Positions 60,141-64,000 of a stretch of DNA of 64,000 nt are shown one piece after another. Each line of letters begins with the position of its first letter. Positions within the stretch are counted from its first letter, which is position 1. Source of the DNA: Blattamonas nauphoetae (Eukaryota; Preaxostyla; Oxymonadida). The notes under the pieces were generated by a model, which searched no databases, was not told the DNA's origin, and was given only the letters and a program-made list of their open reading frames with translations. The translations under genes were made by a program, and so were the position numbers. Location of the stretch: the NCBI GenBank assembly GCA_033064195.1, contig JARBJD010000389.1, positions 1 to 64,000 of the forward strand, read 5' to 3'.

Positions 60141-60667
60141 ACACAAACTTTATTTTTGAATAAATGAACACTCGACAGATTGATACTTTAGTGAATAGGT
60201 TACTTCGGTGTACACTGCATTCTAAAACAAAATAGTTGGAAAGAAATGGACTTTAACAAACATATTACCAGTATATGATGTCTCTGATAGACGGGTGAAT
60301 ACATTGGGAATGATGAAACATACTTCGAGGATTGGTTCAATGGAGGTTTCTCTCCTGAATTATCATTACCTGATGGAAGAAGAGTAGTTCAACAATTTGT
60401 AAGCAACTTCCTAGGAGTTCGTATTCGGGATAGCACTGCTAAACTTGCATTCGAAGCATATCAATTTTATCATCGGACGTACAATCAGGAAGTGAATTGT
60501 TCACCACGGATTCGAAGCCCTGCAGAGGCAAGACCAATACCCATTCCAGTGCAAGAGACCAATAGCAATAGAACCACCTGAATATCTAATTATTCCTGGA
60601 CAGAAGAGAAACTTGAAATCAATGGGGTTTGAATATGAATATCCAATGAAGGAGAGGAAGTTCGAAG

Positions 60668-60668
<1 letters not shown>

Positions 60669-60698
<30 letters not shown>

Positions 60699-60700
60699 CA
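60669..60700 (+). repeat. GAT trinucleotide run (poly-Asp)
   Basis: About ten consecutive GAT/GAC codons inside a small Polinton gene. Confidence 0.85.
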
Positions 60701-61189
60701 TTATACCAATTTCACAGATGCAGGATCCAATAGAGAGAAATCCCTTCTTCCACCAACCGTGTTCAACCACCCTGTGAGAGATCAGACAGAATGAACCGAC
60801 GACACAGCAAGTTCTCAATAAGTTGGGACAAATGAAAGGATTGTTTGATCATCAACAGAGAAATGATTCAGAAGATGAACAGATCAAAGCTGAGAACTCA
60901 AGAATGAAAAATCAAAAGCAGATGGAACACTTTATTACATCACACATTCTGGATGCAAATAAAATGAACAGAGACACATTCGTTCGAGCCTCGATAAACA
61001 GAAAGATTGCGAACGAAGATCTTGACTTCATTCTGACTCACACAAAACAAATCCATTCGGAGGAAGATCATTTCAGGATTGGTATGAGGAATTTGATCAC
61101 AGATGGAGTGTAGCACATCCGAGGAAAATTCAGAGAGAAAAGGAGGTGATGCGATGAGAATTGATCCTCAATGATTCCAAAAACAACGG

Positions 61190-62725
61190 AAAAAATTGTA
61201 TCCATTTCGATCAAAGATGCAGTTCATGTCCAAAGCAATAACAGGTGATCCACAGAAGACATCAGACAGAAAGGTTCCTCAAATTGTGATCGACCTTATT
61301 TCTCTCCCAAGTTCGGATCATGGGAAATTGATCTCGTTTTCATTCAATCACCAACTTCGAAAACAGTGTTGCAGATATACCTCTTCGCAATTAACATCAA
61401 CACCAAATACCTGGTTGTCATTCCTGTTCCGGATAAATCATGGAGCAAAGTCAAGACTGCAATCAACGATCTGATAAATCATCGTGGAGTTCATGTCAAC
61501 AACATTCGAGGTGATGGTGAAGCAGCATGGACAAGTAGAGCATCAGAGTTTTTCAAGGATCAGAATGTCAGTACAGTCTGAATAGTTCAAAGTCGAACAA
61601 AAATAGTTCAAAGTCGAAGTTAATAGTTCAAAGTCGAAATGAAATAATTCAAAGTCGAAGTAAATAATTCAAAGTCGAGATGAAATAATTCAAAGTCGAA
61701 AGTGAAATAATTCAAAGTCGAAGTGAAATAATTCAAAGTCGAGTGAAATATTTCAAAGTCGAAGGACCAAATTTTTGGACCAATTTGTTCTTGTGAACCT
61801 CACACACCACCCTTTCATGCTCACAAAACCTGACTCAATGATCATGGTACTGGCTAATCAAGTGTCATCCGACATCATTCAACACTTTCTCGGCTATAGT
61901 TCACATTTAAAACTCATTTCACAGTAATTCTTCGTCTAAGCCCAGAAAAACCAACAAATCAGATCCAGGACAAGATGATCAAGGCAAAAGTCTCCATAAT
62001 TTGTCCACCGATGACTCCTTCCGCCTCTCAAACAGCAGTCCAATCCTACAACCATTTGTGTATCACAGAATGTTTTTCTCAGACCAATGAAGTGACTTTT
62101 TCATCTACAAAGCTCAAAATCACTTCCAGAAGCATGAATGGATTGTTTACAAACCTGAAAACGTATTCACCCGATTACACACATGGGTACAAAAGGTCAC
62201 AGTAGAAATAGATGGAATTATGTGCTGCTTTCAGGCTAAAGGAAAAACTGTGTTTCGACTTTGAATTATTTCATTTCGACTTTGAATTATTTCATTTCGA
62301 CTTTGAATTATTTCACTTCGACTTTGAATTATTTCACTTCGACTTTGAATTATTTCATTTCGACTTTGAATTGTTAACTTCGACTTTGAACTATTTCATT
62401 TCGACTTTGAATTATTTACTTCGACTTTGAATTATTTCACTTCGACTTTGAATTATTTTTGTTCGACTTTGAACTATTCAGACTGTACATATTTCACAAG
62501 CTCACCATTCACAAATCATAATCAATTGTCTATCAAGTGATCAGAACAATCAAGATGGATTCCAAGACAATGCGACACAAGGCAAATCATTCAATGATGA
62601 ATCAGATGGTGGAATACTACAACATGACTCCCACATCAGGCGTACTGGAACAAATTCACACAGAGCAAGCTCAAAATAATCGTGAAATTGAAGCACTGTA
62701 CATCTCAGTTGTGAAGAACAATTGA
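61190..62725 (+). pseudogene. Polinton B integrase (fossil, interrupted)
   Basis: The left part contains a retroviral-integrase-like core segment (LFAININTKYLVVIPV, GDGEAAW). The right part continues with a family-like IRTIK / MMNQMVEYYN segment from about 62540. The 912-bp foldback element at 61574-62485 sits between them. The element is not functional. Confidence 0.75.
61574..62485. mobile_element. foldback element with tandem-repeat arms, TA flanks
   Basis: 912 bases. The tips read CAGTCTGAATAGTTC and GAACTATTCAGACTG, each flanked by TA. The left arm (to about 61765) is about nine direct units of 20-22 bases built on AATTCAAAGTCGA. The right arm (from about 62250) is about eleven inverted units built on TTCGACTTTGAATT. 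The middle (about 61766-62250) is unique sequence with a short protein-like frame of unknown origin. The structure fits a non-autonomous foldback DNA transposon, and the TA duplication suggests a Tc1/mariner-type mover. It inserted into the Polinton integrase. Confidence 0.85.
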
Positions 62726-63449
62726 AGAACCTCCAAGACAACAGACATCACAGATGTTATGGAATCTAAACCAGAACATTCTGTTGATTCACCTTGGTTT
62801 GGACAAGACTGTTTGGAATTTCAGAAGAGCGGTTTCAATTCGTGGGGAAATTCATTGAATACAAGCACGGTAATGTAGTAGCTACACTACTGAATGGACT
62901 GACGTGTCTGTCAAAGTTGTCTACGTTCAATCAACACACAAATATCGTACAGACTCAATTGACTTAACTCCAGAGTTCATTTGCGGAATTCGGTCTTCTC
63001 TGACCTCAGCACTTCGTTCCTTTAATTTGGCGTAACTTCAATAATGTTTCAAATATTTTATTTCCTTAAATGTCATCACTGAAAATGTAGAACCGTTTGA
63101 TCCTGAGCAGAAAGAGTTCACAAACATCCTGACTTTCAGAGATGCTTAGAGAAGAATAGAAAAGAACTGAATGAGTACACAACACAGAAACTGAATAGGA
63201 TGATTCAAATTGATGGATACAGGAATAACAAAATAAGAGGTGAGATAGCACTGAGAGCGATATGTTGATGCTTCCACTCCTCCTAATTCACAATCAGTTG
63301 ATCAAAGATTATCAGACATTGAAGAATCGAATTCGAGCGCTGACTGACTCAATTGGAAACCTTATTCAAGAGTTATCGGACAGTCCGGTTTAACCCTTCT
63401 TTGTTGATCTCATTCAGTGCAACTCCATCTGTGTTGTATCGAGAGATGG

Positions 63450-64000
63450 TTATTCACTTTTGTTTTCGTTGGTAGACATTCCAGAACTGTCGAATGTCAA
63501 TTGGTGAGAGTTCAACTGGGATAGACTCTGCTGATTCGTTCCGTTTTGAATCCTCAAAATCCACATCGAATCAATGTTTGACTTCATGTCTGCTGACAAA
63601 CTGAAGAGCTCATGCATTGTCAGAAGAATGTGAATTTCGGTTGTCGATTCTCCAGTAACAAGTCCATCATTGTCATTCCTATTTTTGGATGCTCTTCGTT
63701 CACCTAGGATTCGACGACAGTCATCAAGAAGGATAATCGTTTGGAGATTCTTAGCTGAGGAAGTCATCAATATAAAGTGGAGTCAAGAGATTCTCTCTGC
63801 ATTCATCAGTGATTCTGTTTTACTGATTGTCAATAATCTCTTCATAAGCAGCTTTCGATTCAGAGGGGAGCAGAATGGAAGTGCATCATCATATTTGAAG
63901 CTTTTGACAAAAGGAACGTTCAGTATTGGTTTGAGGACTTGTCGAATGTAGGATCAATGTTCTTATCAGTCACGAAGACAAAGAGATGGAACAGTTCATT
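63450..64000 (-). pseudogene. Polinton B packaging ATPase, C-terminal part (fossil)
   Basis: The minus strand reads a Walker-B-like strand (TIILLDDC), then EIHILLTMHELFSL and later strands as in FtsK/A32-type packaging ATPases. The Walker A end lies beyond the window. It is opposite in orientation to the polymerase and is broken. Confidence 0.65.

Larger units (their letters stand above)
55311..64000 (+). mobile_element. Polinton/Maverick fossil B (runs off right edge)
   Basis: A virus-like DNA element of the metamonad Maverick type, broken in many places (about ten breaks visible). Parts in order: DUF723-like repeat gene about 55334-55723; protein-primed family B DNA polymerase about 55766-60140, with DFNSLYPS and GDTDSAY motifs; small genes about 60164-61110, one with a poly-Asp run; retroviral-type integrase about 61190-62725, interrupted by a foldback element; further decayed coding to about 63400; and on the minus strand, from 63450 to beyond the edge, the C-terminal half of an FtsK/A32-type packaging ATPase (Walker-B-like TIILLDDC). 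Terminal repeats were not found, and the right end is outside the window. Long stretches are still readable, so it is of moderate age. Confidence 0.9.

Noticed and set aside
61580-62480. CRISPR-like array of short repeats
   Set aside because: Units are contiguous with no spacers, the two blocks face each other, and tips plus TA duplications identify a foldback transposon in eukaryotic DNA.

Overview
The window looks like nuclear DNA of an intron-rich, anaerobic protist. The best fit is an oxymonad-type metamonad such as Blattamonas. This is inferred from very large serine-rich beta-helix membrane proteins with kinase-like tails, short GT-AG introns inside ordinary eukaryotic genes, TAA and TGA both used as true stops, and Maverick/Polinton DNA of the type seen in metamonads. 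No database was searched.

Left third (1-23.7 kb): three members of one giant surface-protein family. Each has a serine/threonine-rich ectodomain, one membrane span and a kinase-like tail without catalytic residues. One is on the plus strand and runs out of, or decays toward, the left edge. The other two, on the minus strand, form an 8.1-kb tandem duplication with exchange tracts between the copies. The third member carries two one-base frame changes, both in homopolymer runs.

Middle (23.9-43 kb): compact host genes, most with introns. In order they are: a PP4 regulatory subunit 3 (SMEK) homologue with a long Ser/Pro-rich tail; a helical-repeat, coiled-coil and SPRY-like protein; a convergent acidic protein; a SAPS-domain PP6 regulatory subunit; a secreted repeat protein with 15 disulfide-hairpin units split by acidic spacers and a very cationic tail; a basic, probably nuclear protein; a small single-pass membrane protein; and a CaMKK-like kinase ending in a CaaX-type box. 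Intron positions were worked out by eye from GT-AG signals, reading phase and family alignment. The PP4, PP6 and CaMKK-type genes are all phosphorylation-signalling components, but nothing here shows co-regulation.

Right third (43.7-64 kb): an A+T-rich transposon graveyard. It holds MITE-like elements with long inverted repeats and TA flanks, a broken Tc1/mariner (DD34E) transposase, hAT-type and MULE-type fragments, and two related Polinton/Maverick fossils in the same orientation. The second Polinton runs off the right edge, and its integrase region is interrupted by a foldback element with arms made of tandem 20-22-bp units.

The most interesting candidate for an undescribed system is the secreted repeat protein at 36407-37846. 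It has the layout of a multi-peptide precursor for cationic beta-hairpin peptides.
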